DNA from: Streptomyces microflavus
Lineage (GTDB): Bacteria; Actinomycetota; Actinomycetes; Streptomycetales; Streptomycetaceae
Assembly: GCF_014650075.1 (NCBI RefSeq)
Contig: NZ_BMUG01000009.1
Coordinates: 248,001 to 312,000, forward strand
Direction: 5' to 3'
Length of the DNA stretch: 64,000 bases
Notes under the pieces: generated by a model
What the model was told of the DNA's origin: nothing
What the model saw: only the letters and a program-made list of their open reading frames with translations
Database searches by the model: none
Shown here: one piece after another, positions 48,996 to 57,574 of the stretch
Position numbering within the stretch: position 1 is the stretch's first letter
Layout of the letters: each line of letters starts with the position of its first letter
Program-made: the position numbers and the translations under genes

Positions 48996-49598
48996 ATGAC
49001 TGATCAGCGCCGCCTCGTGCTCGCCTCCGCCTCCCCCGCCCGCCTCGGCCTGCTGCGCCAGGCGGGTTTCGCCCCCGAGGTGATCGTCAGCGGGGTGGAC
49101 GAGGACGCCCTGACCGCCCCGACCCCCGGTGAGCTGGCCCTGGTGCTGGCCCGGGCCAAGGCGGCGGCGGTCGCGGAGCGCCCCGAGGCGGCGGGCGCCC
49201 TGGTCATCGGCTGCGACTCGGTGCTTGAGCTGGACGGCGAGGCGCTCGGCAAGCCGGCCGACGCCGAGGAGGCCACCGCCCGCTGGAAGGCGATGCGCGG
49301 CCGGTCCGGCATCCTGCAGACCGGCCACAGCGTGATCGACACCGCATCGGGCCGTCACGCCTCGGCGACGGCGTCCACCGTCGTACGGTTCGGCGAGCCG
49401 AGCGACGCCGAGGTCGCCGCGTACGTCGCGTCGGGAGAGCCGCTGCACGTCGCGGGAGCCTTCACGCTGGACGGCCGCTCGGCGCCGTTCGTCGACTCCA
49501 TCGAGGGCGACCACGGCAATGTGATCGGCCTCTCGCTGCCGCTGCTGCGCCGCCTGCTGGGCGAACTGGACATCTCCGTTACGGAGTTGTGGGTCTGA
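48996..49598 (+). CDS. maf: Maf-family nucleotide pyrophosphatase
   Basis: A 200-residue Maf/YhdE protein: LASASPARLGLLRQAG is the phosphate-binding start, GCDSVLELDG and GKPADAEEA the active-site centre, and EGDHGNVIGLSLPLL the end. Maf proteins hydrolyse dTTP/UTP or modified nucleotides. ATG 48996 (MTDQ) is preferred to 48987 by family length. It lies between the two halves of the carboxylase cluster, the usual actinomycete arrangement. Confidence 0.9.
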   Translation: MTDQRRLVLASASPARLGLLRQAGFAPEVIVSGVDEDALTAPTPGELALVLARAKAAAVAERPEAAGALVIGCDSVLELDGEALGKPADAEEATARWKAMRGRSGILQTGHSVIDTASGRHASATASTVVRFGEPSDAEVAAYVASGEPLHVAGAFTLDGRSAPFVDSIEGDHGNVIGLSLPLLRRLLGELDISVTELWV

Positions 49599-49632
49599 TA
49601 CGGGTTCCGTGAGGCGGGCGGCGGTCGGCGGC

Positions 49633-50142
49633 TCAGGCCGCCGCCGGGGCGACCTCTTCGCCCACCCGGTCCTCGGTGCGGTCCTCGGGGCCGTACGCCA
49701 GCAGGGTGAACACCAGCAGCGCCAGCACCACCATCATGAAGGCGAAGGCGGACCAGCCCACCAGTCCCACGGTCACCGCGCCGAGCACCCCGTGCACCAC
49801 CGCGCAGCCGATCAGGGCGATCCGGCCGAACCGCCCCGGCGAGCGGTCCCGGACCCCGGCCAGCAGGGGGATCAGCCCGCACCCGATCAGCAGCACGGCG
49901 GAGACCCCGCCCAGCACCCAGGTCCCGGTGGACATGGCCTTCGGGTCCATCCCCGCCAGCGACATGTTCTGGTTCTTGGTGACCGTGGCGAGGACGGCGT
50001 TGATGGCGAAGATGCCGACCGCCTCCCCGAACAGCACGAGCGCGGTCACGATCGCCACCGGTCTGCGCAGCAAAGCGCCACCCCCTGTTACCTGCAGTAC
50101 GTCCGTAGCGCGGACCCTACTCACCGGTATTCCTTCGGACAA
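49633..50142 (-). CDS. Four-helix membrane protein of unknown function
   Basis: A 169-residue membrane protein with four predicted helices (RPVAIVTALVLFGEAVGIFA, WVLGGVSAVLLIGCGLIPLL, IALIGCAVVHGVLGAVTVGL and AFAFMMVVLALLVFTLLAYG) and an acidic C-terminal tail (EDRTEDRVGEE). No family recognised. It is convergent with maf and divergent from accA2; the 282-bp gap to accA2 (50143-50424) contains a small hairpin (50208-50223) but nothing more I can name. Confidence 0.7.
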   Translation of the reverse strand: MSEGIPVSRVRATDVLQVTGGGALLRRPVAIVTALVLFGEAVGIFAINAVLATVTKNQNMSLAGMDPKAMSTGTWVLGGVSAVLLIGCGLIPLLAGVRDRSPGRFGRIALIGCAVVHGVLGAVTVGLVGWSAFAFMMVVLALLVFTLLAYGPEDRTEDRVGEEVAPAAA

Positions 50143-50424
50143 GGGGTCGGACCGCTCCGTACGCCACGCAAAGAATCACTCGGCCGTTCGTAGGGAGTCC
50201 ACAAAGAAACGCCGTGAGGCGTTGACCTTCAAGACAGAGACCTGCACCACACCGGCTGGTTACTGTGCGGTGGTAGAACCCGGCGTACCGTGGTGCCACA
50301 AGGGATTTCACTACTGGGGCAAGCCTCGGATCACACTCCGTGTGGGCAAGCTCACCATTGGGGACGGGTCGTAGCGCCGTGTCGGTAGTCCCTAAACTCA
50401 GCTTGTTTCAAGGAGGGAGTCATC

Positions 50425-52179
50425 GTGCGCAAGGTGCTCATCGCCAACCGTGGCGAAATCGCTGTCCGCGTTGCTCGGGCGTGCCGGGATGCGGGGATCG
50501 CGAGCGTGGCGGTCTACGCCGATCCGGACCGGGACGCGTTGCATGTCCGGGCGGCCGACGAGGCGTTCGCGCTGGGCGGTGACACCCCGGCCGCCAGTTA
50601 TCTGGACATGGCCAAGGTGCTGCAGGCCGCCGAGGACTCCGGGGCGGACGCGATTCACCCGGGGTACGGGTTCCTGTCGGAGAACGCCGAGTTCGCCCAG
50701 GCCGTCCTGGACGCGGGGCTGACGTGGATCGGGCCGCCGCCGCAGGCGATCCGGGACCTGGGGGACAAGGTCGCGGCCCGTCATATCGCGCAGCGCGCGG
50801 GGGCCCCGCTGGTGGCCGGTACGCCGGACCCGGTCGCCGGGTCGGCGGAGGTCGTGGCGTTCGCCCAGCAGAACGGGCTGCCGATCGCGATCAAGGCGGC
50901 GTTCGGTGGTGGCGGGCGGGGGCTGAAGGTGGCCCGGACGCTGGAGGAGATCCCGGAGCTGTACGACTCCGCCGTCCGTGAGGCCGTCGCCGCGTTCGGG
51001 CGGGGCGAGTGCTTCGTCGAGCGCTACCTCGACAAGCCCCGCCACGTGGAGACCCAGTGCCTGGCCGACACCCACGGCAACGTCGTGGTCGTCTCGACCC
51101 GTGACTGCTCGCTCCAGCGCCGCCACCAGAAGCTGGTGGAGGAGGCCCCGGCCCCCTTCCTGAGCCCGGCGCAGAACGAGGAGCTGTACGCGGCGTCCAA
51201 GGCGATCCTGAAGGAAGCCGGATACGTCGGCGCCGGCACGGTGGAGTTCCTCGTCGGGGCCGACGGGACGATCTCGTTCCTGGAGGTCAACACCCGCCTC
51301 CAGGTCGAGCACCCCGTCACCGAAGAGGTCACCGGCATCGACCTCGTACGCGAGATGTTCCGCATCGCCGACGGTGAGGAGCTCGGCTACGGCGACCCGG
51401 CCGTGCGCGGGCACTCCTTCGAGTTCCGCATCAACGGCGAAGACCCCGGCCGCGGGTTCCTCCCCGCCCCGGGCACCGTGACGACATTCGCCCCGCCGAC
51501 CGGCCCGGGTGTCCGCCTGGACGCCGGCGTCGAGACCGGGTCCGTGATCGGCCCCGCCTGGGACTCCCTCCTCGCCAAACTCATCGTCACCGGCGCCACG
51601 CGTGAACAGGCACTCCAGCGCGCCGCCCGCGCACTCGCCGAGTTCCAGGTCGAAGGCATGGCCACCGCCATCCCCTTCCACCGCGCCGTCGTCACCGACC
51701 CCGCCTTCACCGCCGACCCCTTCACCATCCACACCCGCTGGATCGAGACCGAGTTCGTCAACGAGATCAAGCCCTTCGCCGCCCCGGCGGACGCCGACAC
51801 CGAGGACGAGGCCGGTCGCGAGACCGTCGTCGTCGAGGTCGGCGGCAAGCGGCTGGAGGTCTCGCTGCCCTCCTCGCTCGGCATGTCGCTGGCCCGGACC
51901 GGCCTCGCCGCCGGTGCGAAGCCGAAGCGGCGCGCGGCGAAGAAGGCCGGTTCCGCCGCCTCCGGTGACTCCCTCGCCTCCCCGATGCAGGGCACGATCG
52001 TCAAGGTCGCGGTGGAGGAGGGCCAGGAGGTCAAGGAGGGCGACCTCGTCGTCGTCCTGGAGGCCATGAAGATGGAGCAGCCGCTCAACGCGCACCGCTC
52101 CGGCACGGTCAAGGGGCTCACGGCGGAGGTCGGCGGTTCCGTCTCCTCCGGCGCCCTGATCTGCGAGATCAAGGACTGA
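50425..52179 (+). CDS. accA2: Acetyl/propionyl-CoA carboxylase alpha subunit
   Basis: A 584-residue two-domain protein: biotin carboxylase (residues 1-450: MRKVLIANRGEIAVRVAR, ATP-grasp FGGGGRGLKVART, HPVTEEVTG) and a C-terminal biotin carrier domain whose biotinylated lysine is Lys549 in LEAMKMEQP. It carboxylates biotin with ATP and bicarbonate and serves several beta subunits, including PccB. AGGAGGGAG precedes GTG 50425. BirA encoded 3.7 kb upstream should biotinylate it. Ends at a perfect 20-bp hairpin terminator. Confidence 0.95.
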   Translation: MRKVLIANRGEIAVRVARACRDAGIASVAVYADPDRDALHVRAADEAFALGGDTPAASYLDMAKVLQAAEDSGADAIHPGYGFLSENAEFAQAVLDAGLTWIGPPPQAIRDLGDKVAARHIAQRAGAPLVAGTPDPVAGSAEVVAFAQQNGLPIAIKAAFGGGGRGLKVARTLEEIPELYDSAVREAVAAFGRGECFVERYLDKPRHVETQCLADTHGNVVVVSTRDCSLQRRHQKLVEEAPAPFLSPAQNEELYAASKAILKEAGYVGAGTVEFLVGADGTISFLEVNTRLQVEHPVTEEVTGIDLVREMFRIADGEELGYGDPAVRGHSFEFRINGEDPGRGFLPAPGTVTTFAPPTGPGVRLDAGVETGSVIGPAWDSLLAKLIVTGATREQALQRAARALAEFQVEGMATAIPFHRAVVTDPAFTADPFTIHTRWIETEFVNEIKPFAAPADADTEDEAGRETVVVEVGGKRLEVSLPSSLGMSLARTGLAAGAKPKRRAAKKAGSAASGDSLASPMQGTIVKVAVEEGQEVKEGDLVVVLEAMKMEQPLNAHRSGTVKGLTAEVGGSVSSGALICEIKD

Positions 52180-52194
52180 CGGCTCAGTTCGTAC

Positions 52195-52239
52195 GGAGGG
52201 GCCCGGCCCGCGTCGTCAGGACGCGGGCCGGGCCCCTCC
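52195..52239 (+). terminator. Terminator after accA2
   Basis: GGAGGGGCCCGGCCCGCGTC (52195-52214) and its exact complement (52220-52239) form a 20-bp stem with a 5-base loop, 16 bp after the stop. Confidence 0.92.
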
Positions 52240-52306
52240 GCGTGCAGTGGCATCCTGGATCCCGACGGAAGAACGAAGACCCGGGAACCGAGGGAGGGCG
52301 GGAGCC

Positions 52307-52903
52307 ATGGCAGGGCCGATCTCGATGGGGACGGGCACGGCGCGGCCGCCGGAGCGGCCGATGCGCGCGGACGCCCGCCGGAACCACGAACGCCTCGTCG
52401 GGGTGGCCCGTACGGCCTTCGCCGAGCACGGCACGGATGCCTCGCTGGAGGACATCGCCCGGCAGGCGGGCGTGGGCATCGGCACCCTCTACCGGCACTT
52501 CCCCAACCGGGATGCCCTGATGAACGCCGTCTTCCAGGACGCGCTGTGCTCACTCCTGGACCGCTCCAGGGAGCTGGCGGGGGCGGAGGCTCCGTGCCGG
52601 GCGCTGGTGGACTGGCTGGGCGCGATCATCACTCATGCGGGTGAGTACCGCGGACTGGCCCGCGCGCTCATGTCGGCCTCGCAGGACCGGAATTCGGCGC
52701 TCGCCCAGTGCCATCTGCCGTTGCGGGAGGCGGGGGCGGGGCTGTTGCGGCGGGCGCAGGAGAGCGGGGCGGTGCGGGCGGATGTCTCGATCGACGATCT
52801 GCTGCAGCTGACGAATGCGATCGCGTTGGCGGCGGAGCAGTCGGCGGATGATCCTGAGTTGGCGGGGCGGTTGTTGCGGCTGACTTTGCGGGGGCTGAAG
52901 TAG
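52307..52903 (+). CDS. TetR-family regulator
   Basis: A 198-residue TetR protein: DASLEDIARQAGVGIGTLYRHF is the helix-turn-helix; the C-terminal domain begins DALCSLLDRSRELAG. GGGAGGG precedes ATG 52307. No divergent partner; it stands alone between the accA2 terminator and an intergenic repeat cluster, so its targets cannot be inferred. Confidence 0.85.
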   Translation: MAGPISMGTGTARPPERPMRADARRNHERLVGVARTAFAEHGTDASLEDIARQAGVGIGTLYRHFPNRDALMNAVFQDALCSLLDRSRELAGAEAPCRALVDWLGAIITHAGEYRGLARALMSASQDRNSALAQCHLPLREAGAGLLRRAQESGAVRADVSIDDLLQLTNAIALAAEQSADDPELAGRLLRLTLRGLK

Positions 52904-52927
52904 GGGGGTGGGTGGGGCGCCCCGTAC

Positions 52928-53100
52928 CCCGCTCTGTCCTCAAGCGCCGGACGGGCTGAGGTTTCGGGGCTCCGCCCCGGACCCCGCTCCTCAAACGCCG
53001 GAGGGGCTGAAATAGCGCCCGCATCTCCAGCGTCGAGGGCAGGCAAATCCAGCCCCTCCGGCGTTTGAGGAGCGGGGGTTCGGGGGCAGCGCCCCCGACG
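52928..53100. repeat. Cluster of intergenic inverted repeats
   Basis: The gap between the convergent TetR and DeoR genes holds a perfect 28-bp inverted repeat (52982-53009 against 53050-53077), a third, diverged copy at about 52928-52958, and short GGGGCTCCGCCCC-type hairpins at 52965-52980 and about 53083-53097. The repeat core is a CAGCCCCTCCGGCGTTTGAG-like 28-mer also found at 57372-57435. It can act as a terminator for both genes. Confidence 0.9.
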
Positions 53101-53105
53101 TGGGC

Positions 53106-54080
53106 CTACCGCCGCCGCAGGTCCGCCACCCGGGCCCGCTCGCCCGGCGACGCCTGGTCGGACAGCGAGGACGCGCTGCGCAGCTGCGGCCCCAGCCCCC
53201 CGTTCCGCGTCGTCGTCGTCCGCCGCTGCCCCGGCAACGGCATCTCGCGGCGGGGCCGGCGCTCCCCGGGGGGAGCCTCGCCCGCCGACGCGTCCGGCTC
53301 GGGGCCCGCCACCGTGACCTCCACGCCCTGGTCCGCCAGCGCCTGGAGTTCCGCCGCCGCACGTTCGTCGTGGAGCGGGGGTTCGTCCGTCACGAGACGG
53401 GTGATCAGATCCGTGGGCACCGTCTGGAACATGGTGTCGGCGCCGAGCTTCGTGTGGTCCGCCAGCACGACCACCTCGGCGGCCGCCTCCACCAGGGCCC
53501 GGTCGACGCTGGCCGAGAGCATGTTGGAGGTGGACAGGCCACGCTCCGCCGTGAGACCGCTTCCGGAGAGGAAGGCCCGGGAGACCCGCAGCCCCTGGAG
53601 GGACTGCTCGGCCCCGCTGCCCACCAGCGCGTAGTTGCTCCCGCGCAGGGTGCCGCCGGTCATGACGACCTCCACCCGGTTGGCATGGGCCAACGCCTGG
53701 GCGACCAGCAGCGAGTTGGTGACCACGGTGAGACCGGGGACCCGCGCGAGCCGGCGGGCCAGCTCCTGCGTGGTCGTACCGGCGCCGACCACGATGGCCT
53801 CGCCCTCACCTACGAGGCCTGCGGCCAGGTCGGCGATGGCCGTCTTCTCCGCGGTGGAGAGATGGGATTTCTGCGGAAAGCCGGACTCCCGCGTAAAACC
53901 GCCCGGCAAGACCGCACCGCCGTGCCGGCGGTCGAGGAGTCCTTCTGCCTCCAGCGCCCGCACGTCCCGCCGTACGGTCACTTCGGAGGTCTGGACGACG
54001 CGGGCGAGCTCACGGAGCGATACCGCCCCGTTGGCGCGCACCATTTCGAGGATCAACTGACGACGTTCTGCAGCGAACAC
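53106..54080 (-). CDS. DeoR-family regulator
   Basis: A 324-residue DeoR regulator: helix-turn-helix VSLRELARVVQTSEVTVRRDV, linker LLDRRHGGAVLP and a sugar-phosphate-isomerase-like effector domain (VVGAGTTTQELARRL, HTKLGADTMFQ). The last 60 residues are Arg/Pro/Ser-rich and unusual for the family. Its location near pnp, the mutase and deoC makes it a candidate regulator of deoxynucleoside catabolism, though adjacency is indirect. Promoter region 54081-54140 shows no copy of the pnp/deoC palindrome. Confidence 0.88.
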   Translation of the reverse strand: MFAAERRQLILEMVRANGAVSLRELARVVQTSEVTVRRDVRALEAEGLLDRRHGGAVLPGGFTRESGFPQKSHLSTAEKTAIADLAAGLVGEGEAIVVGAGTTTQELARRLARVPGLTVVTNSLLVAQALAHANRVEVVMTGGTLRGSNYALVGSGAEQSLQGLRVSRAFLSGSGLTAERGLSTSNMLSASVDRALVEAAAEVVVLADHTKLGADTMFQTVPTDLITRLVTDEPPLHDERAAAELQALADQGVEVTVAGPEPDASAGEAPPGERRPRREMPLPGQRRTTTTRNGGLGPQLRSASSLSDQASPGERARVADLRRR

Positions 54081-54211
54081 GAAACTGACAGTAACCTGGC
54101 CGCCGGTGAGTTTTCAGCAGTTTGCGCCGAATAACGGAAGTTGTACATCCGGCAGCGCCCCAAGTGGTATAGGGGCTTTCGTTGTTGTCCGGGTGTGATC
54201 GCCGGGCGGTC

Positions 54212-54264
54212 GCAACCCCCGTCCGGAGTGACGGGGGTTGCCGGGGAATGTCTGGATTCCCCGG
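54212..54264 (-). terminator. Two tandem hairpins after lpdA
   Basis: GCAACCCCCGTC/GACGGGGGTTGC (54212-54223, 54230-54241) and CCGGGGAA/TTCCCCGG (54241-54248, 54257-54264) lie 36-88 bp past the stop on the minus strand. Confidence 0.85.
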
Positions 54265-54299
54265 CGACCCAAAGGCTTCGCCCAGTCCCTGACCTGCTG

Positions 54300-55739
54300 T
54301 CAGCCCTCGTCCATGAGCTTGCGGGTGTGGAGCTGCCGGGCCACTTCTGCGATCGATCCGGACAGGGACGGGTACACGGTGAATGCGTTTGCGATCTGCT
54401 CCACGGTCAGGTTGTTGTCGACCGCGAGCGAGATCGGGTGGATCAGCTCGCTGGCGCGCGGTGCGACGACACAGCCGCCGACGACGATCCCCGTACCGGG
54501 ACGGCAGAAGATCTTGACGAAGCCGTCGCGGATGCCCTGCATCTTGGCGCGCGGGTTGCGCAGCAGCGGCAGCTTCACCACCCGGGCCTCGATCTTGCCC
54601 GCGTCGACGTCGGCCTGGCTGTAGCCGACGGTGGCGATCTCCGGGTCGGTGAAGACGTTGGCCGAGACCGCCTTGAGGTTCAGCGGGGCGACCGCGTCGC
54701 CGAGGAAGTGGTACATCGCGATCCGGCCCTGCATCGCGGCGACCGAGGCCAGCGCGAAGATCCCGGTGACGTCACCGGCCGCGTAGACGCCGGGGGCGCT
54801 GGTGCGCGAGACCCGGTCGGTCAGGATGTGGCCGGAGTCCTTCAGCCGTACGCCGGCCTCCTCCAGGCCCATGCCCGCGGTGTTGGGGATCGCGCCGACC
54901 GCCATCAGGCAGTGCGAGCCGGTGATGACCCGGCCGTCGGCCAGCGTCACCTCGACCCGGTCTCCGACCCGTTTGGCGGACTCGGCGCGGGAGCGGGCCA
55001 TGACGTTCATGCCGCGGCGCCGGAACACGTCCTCCAGCACGGCGGCGGCGTCCGGGTCCTCGCCCGGCAGCACCCGGTCGCGGGAGGAGACGAGGGTGAC
55101 GCGGGAGCCGAGCGCCTGGTAGGCCCCGGCGAACTCGGCGCCGGTGACACCCGAACCGACCACGATGAGCTCTTCGGGGAGCTCGTCGAGGTCGTAGACC
55201 TGGGTCCAGTTCAGGATGCGCTCGCCGTCCGGCTGCGCGTCCGGGATCTCGCGGGGGTGGCCGCCGGTCGCTATCAGCACCGCGTCGGCGCTGAGCCGCT
55301 CCTCGGTGCCGTCTGCGGCGGTGACGACGACCTGGCGGGAGCCGTCGGCCGCCTGGAGCCCGTCGAGCCGGCCGCGGCCGCGCATCACGCGGGCGCCGGC
55401 CCGGGTGACGGAGGCGGTGATGTCGTGGGACTGGGCGAGCGCCAGGCGCTTGACCCGTCGGTTGACCTTGCCGAGGTCCACGCCGACCACCCGGGCGGCG
55501 TGCTCCTTGTGCGGCGTGTCGTCGGCGACGATGATCCCCAGCTCCTCGTACGAGGAGTCGAAGGTCGTCATCACCTCGGCCGTCGCGATCAGGGTCTTCG
55601 ATGGCACGCAGTCGGTGAGTACCGAGGCTCCGCCGAGGCCGTCGCAGTCGACGACGGTCACCTCCGCGCCGAGCTGGGCGCCCACAAGAGCCGCCTCGTA
55701 GCCGCCGGGGCCGCCGCCGATGATCACGATCCGGGTCAC
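54300..55739 (-). CDS. lpdA: LpdA-like NAD(P)H quinone reductase (flavoprotein disulfide reductase family)
   Basis: A 479-residue FAD protein: IIGGGPGGYEAAL binds FAD and the second Rossmann motif is VVGSGVTGAEFAGAY. The redox disulfide CxxxxC of lipoamide dehydrogenases is altered: the motif reads GLGGASVLTDCVPSK, so only the second cysteine remains. This is the feature of M. tuberculosis LpdA (Rv3303c), a quinone reductase rather than a lipoamide dehydrogenase. GTG 55739 is chosen by the start of the FAD motif and GAGGCGG upstream. Confidence 0.88.
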   Translation of the reverse strand: MTRIVIIGGGPGGYEAALVGAQLGAEVTVVDCDGLGGASVLTDCVPSKTLIATAEVMTTFDSSYEELGIIVADDTPHKEHAARVVGVDLGKVNRRVKRLALAQSHDITASVTRAGARVMRGRGRLDGLQAADGSRQVVVTAADGTEERLSADAVLIATGGHPREIPDAQPDGERILNWTQVYDLDELPEELIVVGSGVTGAEFAGAYQALGSRVTLVSSRDRVLPGEDPDAAAVLEDVFRRRGMNVMARSRAESAKRVGDRVEVTLADGRVITGSHCLMAVGAIPNTAGMGLEEAGVRLKDSGHILTDRVSRTSAPGVYAAGDVTGIFALASVAAMQGRIAMYHFLGDAVAPLNLKAVSANVFTDPEIATVGYSQADVDAGKIEARVVKLPLLRNPRAKMQGIRDGFVKIFCRPGTGIVVGGCVVAPRASELIHPISLAVDNNLTVEQIANAFTVYPSLSGSIAEVARQLHTRKLMDEG

Positions 55740-55990
55740 GAAAAGTCCGCCTCGCGTGGTGTCATCCCACGGCCGTCTGCCGCCCCGGCCGGGGGTCCGG
55801 GGGATCGCCCCGGGGGAATGCAGTACGTACTCCATTGTCCCGCACGCGCCAAGCACATTCGCCCCGGGGCCCTCCATACGGGAACGGGCCGCCCGCGCAG
55901 CCCTCCGGGGCCGCGCCCGGAACTCCCCCGACCGGGGCCTTCGTCACAGGAACCGGCACTCCCGCGACCACCTCCCGTACCCTCGGTCCC

Positions 55991-56428
55991 ATGTCGCTCT
56001 ACGCCGCGTACGCCGGCAACCTCGACGCGCGGCTCATGACCCGCCGCGCCCCGCATTCCCCGATGCGCAGCACCGGCTGGCTCAACGGCTGGCGGCTGAC
56101 CTTCGGCGGGGAGCAGATGGGCTGGGAGGGAGCGCTGGCCACCGTGGTGGAGGCGCCGCGCTCCCAGGTCTTCGTCGCGCTGTACGACCTGGCGCCGATG
56201 GACGAGGACTCCATGGACCGCTGGGAGGGCGTCGGGCTCGACATCTACCGGCGCATGCGCGTCCGTGTGCACACCCTGGACGGCGAGGAGCCGGCCTGGA
56301 TGTATGTGCTGAACGGGTACGAGGGCGGGCTGCCCTCGGCGCGCTACCTGGGCGAGATCGCGGACGCGGCCGAGTCCGCGGGCGCCCCGCACGACTATGT
56401 GATGGGCCTGCGCAAGCGCCCCTGCTGA
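55991..56428 (+). CDS. Gamma-glutamylcyclotransferase-like protein
   Basis: A 145-residue GGCT-fold protein: YAAYAGNLDARLM corresponds to the YGSNL substrate loop, ALYDLAPMDEDSMDRWEG to the conserved acid region, and YVLNGYEGGLPSARYLGEI to the C-terminus. Whether it makes 5-oxoproline is uncertain because the loop differs (YAGN for YGSN). ATG 55991; divergent from lpdA. Confidence 0.8.
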   Translation: MSLYAAYAGNLDARLMTRRAPHSPMRSTGWLNGWRLTFGGEQMGWEGALATVVEAPRSQVFVALYDLAPMDEDSMDRWEGVGLDIYRRMRVRVHTLDGEEPAWMYVLNGYEGGLPSARYLGEIADAAESAGAPHDYVMGLRKRPC

Positions 56429-56495
56429 GCGGGGCTCCGGGGGCCTCTTCGTGCGAAGCCACAAAGCCACCCGCCGACTCTTTGCGCAAGGTCAT

Positions 56496-56507
56496 CTACG
56501 CGCGTAG
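56496..56507. promoter_or_regulatory. Palindromic operator upstream of purine nucleoside phosphorylase gene
   Basis: CTACGCGCGTAG, a perfect 12-bp palindrome 25 bp before the GTG start. The identical 12-mer lies 19 bp before the deoC ATG (60067-60078), and AGGTC precedes both. The placement suggests a repressor site shared by nucleoside-salvage genes. Confidence 0.7.
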
Positions 56508-56532
56508 GCATTCAGCGGTTACGCTCTTCCGC

Positions 56533-57357
56533 GTGAACGCATCAGTTATTCCGGACAACATCCAGGGCGACCCGTACGCAGCCGCTGCCGGGGCCGCCGC
56601 CCGCCTGCGCGAGCTGACCGGCGCCGAGACCCACGACGTCGCCCTGGTCATGGGCTCCGGCTGGGCCCCCGCGGGCGAAGCACTCGGCGCCCCGGAGGCC
56701 GAGTTCCCCGTCACCGAGCTCCCCGGCTTCCCGGCGCCCGCGGTCGAGGGCCACGGCGGCACCATCCGCTCGTACAAGATCGGTGACAAGCGCGCGCTGG
56801 TCTTCCTCGGCCGCACGCACTACTACGAGGGCCGCGGCGTCGCCGCCGTCGCCCACGGAGTCCGTACGGCGGTGGCCGCGGGCTGCAAGACGGTCGTCCT
56901 GACCAACGGCTGCGGCGGCCTGCGCGAGGGCATGCGCCCCGGGCAGCCGGTGCTGATCAGCGACCACATCAACCTCACGGCGACCTCCCCGATCGTGGGC
57001 GCCAACTTCGTCGACCTGACCGACCTGTACTCGCCGCGCCTGCGCGCGCTGTGCAAGGAGATCGACGACACGCTCGAAGAGGGCGTGTACGTCCAGTTCC
57101 CCGGCCCGCACTACGAGACCCCGGCCGAGATCAACATGGTCCGGGTCATGGGCGGCGACCTGGTGGGCATGTCCACGGTCCTGGAGGCCATCGCGGCCCG
57201 CGAGGCGGGCGCCGAGGTGCTCGGCCTCTCCCTGGTCACCAACCTGGCCGCGGGCCTCTCCGGCGAGCCCCTGAACCACGAGGAAGTCCTCCAGGCCGGC
57301 CGCGACTCGGCGACGCGGATGGGCGCCCTGCTGGCCCAGGTGCTGGACCGCATCTAG
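56533..57357 (+). CDS. Purine nucleoside phosphorylase
   Basis: A 274-residue trimeric-type PNP: MGSGW and GRTHYYEGRGV bind phosphate, FPGPHYETPAEINM and SLVTNLAAGLS bind the nucleoside, with the Glu and Asn that contact purine N1/N7. It splits inosine and guanosine to base and ribose-1-phosphate. GTG 56533 is the family-like start. The mutase next downstream would turn ribose-1-phosphate into ribose-5-phosphate. Confidence 0.93.
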   Translation: MNASVIPDNIQGDPYAAAAGAAARLRELTGAETHDVALVMGSGWAPAGEALGAPEAEFPVTELPGFPAPAVEGHGGTIRSYKIGDKRALVFLGRTHYYEGRGVAAVAHGVRTAVAAGCKTVVLTNGCGGLREGMRPGQPVLISDHINLTATSPIVGANFVDLTDLYSPRLRALCKEIDDTLEEGVYVQFPGPHYETPAEINMVRVMGGDLVGMSTVLEAIAAREAGAEVLGLSLVTNLAAGLSGEPLNHEEVLQAGRDSATRMGALLAQVLDRI

Positions 57358-57371
57358 GACCCGCCCATTTT

Positions 57372-57453
57372 CAGCCTGTCCGGCGTTTGAGGACCGGGGC
57401 CACCTCCCAGCCCGTCCGGCGTTCGAGGACCGGGGTCCGGGGCGGAGCCCCGG
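57372..57453 (+). repeat. Two copies of the CGGCGTTTGAGG intergenic repeat plus hairpin
   Basis: Copies at 57372-57399 and 57408-57435 differ at two positions and belong to the same family as the repeats at 52.9-53.1 kb. A CCGGGGCGGAGCCCCGG hairpin (57437-57453) follows. They fill most of the 217-bp gap between the phosphorylase and mutase genes. Confidence 0.85.
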
Positions 57454-57574
57454 TTTCGGGAAGGGGCGGGGAGGGGAACAGCCCGCGCAGCGCCCACCCC
57501 ACCTCACCCCCGCCCCGCCGGCCCCCGCACCCGCACCACCCCCGAAAGCCCCCGCACCCCGAAAGGCGGACCCC

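Noticed and set aside
50143..50424. Leader peptide ORF or riboswitch before accA2.
   Set aside because: A continuing open frame exists but has no ribosome binding site of its own; the only structure seen is a 6-bp-stem hairpin.
52928..53100. CRISPR array.
   Set aside because: The repeats are inverted, few and not regularly spaced; they fit extragenic palindromes and terminators.
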